DNA from: Gammaproteobacteria bacterium UBA3067
GTDB lineage: Bacteria > Pseudomonadota > Gammaproteobacteria > Pseudomonadales > UBA3067
Direction: 5' to 3'
NCBI GenBank assembly: GCA_002366835.1
Contig: DFBZ01000055.1
Span: 1-6,335 of the forward strand
DNA: 6,335 bases
The notes beneath the pieces were generated by a model that ran no database searches, was not told where the DNA came from, and was given only the letters and a program-made list of their open reading frames with translations. The translations under genes and the position numbers were made by a program. Below are positions 4,647 to 6,335 of this stretch, piece after piece. The stretch's first letter is position 1. Every line of letters begins with the position of its first letter.

Positions 4647-6335
4647 ATGAGAAGACGACACGCCATTTTTAATGCACTGTTATCTATAGGGCTGATGCTG
4701 CTATTCAACTCAGTCTCGCACTCTGAAGAGAGTTTAAATAATAAGCCCACCACTATCGCCGTTATTACTGACGGCGCATTAAACCAAAACAATAGTGCCG
4801 CCAGTCTTCATGCCCTATTTATTGAAGAGCTCCGCACCCTGACCGAAGGTGAGTTCAACCTTGTTTTTCCTTCGTCCCAGCAAGTCCATGGCGATTGGTC
4901 AAAAGAAAAAATCACCCAAAGGCTACAGGCCTTACAGCAAGACAAACGCGTTGACATGGTCCTCGCACTTGGCTGGCTAGCTAGCCAGGCTGCCGTTTCC
5001 AATCCCGCCCAAAAACCTACCTTTGCCCCTTTTATCAGTAATAGCGAATTACTGGGTTTAAGTCCCAAAGAGAAAAGCAGCGGCATAAAAAATATTAATT
5101 ATCTCAGTGCTGAAACGCAGTTTTCTGATGCCTTACAAGCATTCCAGACTGTCACCCCCTTCACCCACCTTACTCTGTTAATAGACCACGAAATATTTTC
5201 TGCCCAAGCTCAGCTTGATCAACGTTTGAAAGCACAAGCCAGTAAAATGGGACTTACCTTGGATGTTGTCACCAGCTCAAAACCCTCAGAAGAATTAGTC
5301 TCAAAGATATCAGACAACACAGAAGCGGTAATGATAGCCCCCCTGCCCAGACTTAATCGCCAAGCAAAAGCCGCAGTGATTAAAAAGCTGATTAAACGAA
5401 AGTTGCCCAGCTACAACTGGATGAGTGATCTATCGGTGGATGATGGTATTTTGATGTCCAATCAATCCGCGTCACACTGGCAACGGCTAGCTCGCCGTAA
5501 TGCTTTGAATATGCAGGCAGTGCTGAGGGGAGGAAAAACCAGCCGCCAGCCCGTCTATTTTGATGAATCGCCACGTATCGCCATTAATATGAACACCGCA
5601 CGAGCCATTAATGTTTCCCCCTGCTTTGATGTAATAGACACCGCCCTGCTGGTGAACGATGGGCCGGATATGGCCTGCACACCTTTAGATTTACATACCG
5701 TAGCGAGAACGGCCATTGAACAAAACCTGGCCGTTATCAGCGGAAAGCTCAACACTGAAATCAGCGATAAAAATATTCACGAAGCCCGCTCTATTTTATT
5801 CCCAAAAATCACCGCAAATCTCACCCACCTCCAAATGAACGCTGATAACCCTTTTGTGGAAATCGGTCTTAATCCGGAAACCCGCAGCCAAGGTGCAATT
5901 CGCCTGGAACAAGTCCTATTTTCAGAACGTGCCCTGGCAAACCTTTCCATACAAAAGCACCTGCGTATCGCACAAGAAGCCCAACAGCGTGCACTGGAGC
6001 TGGATGTCGTCAAAAATGCCACCAGCGCTTATTTAAGCATCCTGATAGCTCAAACCCAGCAGGGTATATTGAAAAACAACCTTAAGCTGACTCAGGCACA
6101 TCTTGATTTAGCAAAAAATCGGGTTCGCGCAGGCTTGGCCAATGCCGCCGAAATATTTCGCTGGGAAAGTGAAATAGCCCTCACCCAGCAGCAGGTGCTC
6201 AAGGCCAATTCAGCAGTAATAAAAGCCTACGATAGACTCAATCTTATTTTGCACACGCCCATTGCAGAACGCTTTGCGATTCAAGCTGCCACATTAAATG
6301 ATCCCGATTTATTAATGAGTCAGGACACCCTGCTC
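4647..6335 (+). CDS. TolC-family outer-membrane efflux protein with N-terminal ABC_sub_bind-like periplasmic domain, 3'-truncated
   Basis: The frame is open for 563 codons to the window edge. Residues 1-26 form a Sec signal peptide (Arg-rich start, hydrophobic LLSIGLMLLF, likely cut after VSHS); there is no lipobox Cys. Residues about 34-335 resemble the ABC_sub_bind family (type I periplasmic binding fold): strand TIAVITDG (36-43), VDMVLALG (102-109), GIKNINYLS (146-154), a second lobe starting near HLTLLID (174-180), and the closing INMNTARAI (313-321), like the INLKTAKALG-type ending of that family. From about 347 an outer-membrane efflux (OEP/TolC) domain begins: LDLHTVARTAIEQN, ARSILFPKIT (380-389), QVLFSERA (422-429), a long amphipathic helix, then RVRAGLANAAEIFRWESEIAL (492-512), the classic end of the first TolC repeat. 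The second repeat is cut off. It probably forms a trimeric export channel with periplasmic binding domains; substrate and pump partner are unknown. TolC identity is firm, the binding-domain assignment is good, function is inference. Confidence 0.88.
   Translation, partial: MRRRHAIFNALLSIGLMLLFNSVSHSEESLNNKPTTIAVITDGALNQNNSAASLHALFIEELRTLTEGEFNLVFPSSQQVHGDWSKEKITQRLQALQQDKRVDMVLALGWLASQAAVSNPAQKPTFAPFISNSELLGLSPKEKSSGIKNINYLSAETQFSDALQAFQTVTPFTHLTLLIDHEIFSAQAQLDQRLKAQASKMGLTLDVVTSSKPSEELVSKISDNTEAVMIAPLPRLNRQAKAAVIKKLIKRKLPSYNWMSDLSVDDGILMSNQSASHWQRLARRNALNMQAVLRGGKTSRQPVYFDESPRIAINMNTARAINVSPCFDVIDTALLVNDGPDMACTPLDLHTVARTAIEQNLAVISGKLNTEISDKNIHEARSILFPKITANLTHLQMNADNPFVEIGLNPETRSQGAIRLEQVLFSERALANLSIQKHLRIAQEAQQRALELDVVKNATSAYLSILIAQTQQGILKNNLKLTQAHLDLAKNRVRAGLANAAEIFRWESEIALTQQQVLKANSAVIKAYDRLNLILHTPIAERFAIQAATLNDPDLLMSQDTLL
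4973..4988. repeat. Perfect 16-bp palindrome inside the fusion gene
   Basis: CTGGCTAGCTAGCCAG is exactly self-complementary with no spacer. It lies in the coding sequence for the ALGWLASQAA segment, so codon choice alone may explain it. It contains two CTAG tetramers. No known recognition system was matched to it. Confidence 0.5.

Noticed and set aside
4598..5086. Two minus-strand frames (4598-4792 and 4808-5086) over the start of the fusion gene
   Set aside because: The + strand frame there has a signal peptide, a ribosome site and conserved domain features, so these are shadows.
5854..6036. A 60-codon + strand frame within the TolC domain
   Set aside because: It is out of frame with the OEP signature motifs, which run through this segment in the main frame.

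Overview
The window reads as chromosomal DNA of a gammaproteobacterium, most plausibly a marine or environmental group such as Cellvibrionales or a pseudomonad-like relative. This rests on the close match of the remembered E. coli HslU, UbiE, UbiJ and UbiB sequences to the translated genes and on the conserved order ubiE-ubiJ-ubiB. The exact genus cannot be set from the sequence alone. All supported genes are on the + strand. No tRNA, rRNA, CRISPR array or insertion sequence was seen, and no stretch over about 110 bases lacks a gene.

Layout: (1) 1-1295 is the 3' part of hslU, the ATPase/unfoldase of the HslVU protease, lacking only about 13 N-terminal residues. (2) 1296-1443 is an intergenic region with a perfect 10-bp stem-loop (probable hslU terminator) followed by a sigma70-like promoter for the next operon. 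(3) 1444-4539 is a compact ubiquinone operon. ubiE is the C-methyltransferase for ubiquinone and menaquinone. ubiJ is an SCP2-like lipid-binding accessory factor. ubiB is an atypical kinase-like ATPase with two C-terminal membrane helices. The gaps are 41 and 31 bases. (4) 4540-4646 is a short regulatory gap carrying repeated CAAGGGT words, a weak extended -10 and a clear ribosome binding site. (5) 4647 to the end is an open frame of 563 codons, cut off by the window edge. It is absent from simple complete-ORF listings because its stop codon lies outside.

The ubi genes work together: UbiE methylates the quinone ring, UbiJ is part of the soluble Ubi metabolon that holds hydrophobic intermediates, and UbiB is thought to help extract or deliver those lipids from the membrane. 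The last gene is the most unusual. It has a Sec signal peptide, then a roughly 310-residue domain resembling the ABC_sub_bind periplasmic binding-protein family, fused to a TolC/OprM-type outer-membrane efflux channel. It probably opens a separate export operon continuing beyond the window. The fused periplasmic sensor/binding domain on an outer-membrane channel is the best candidate here for a little-described system.
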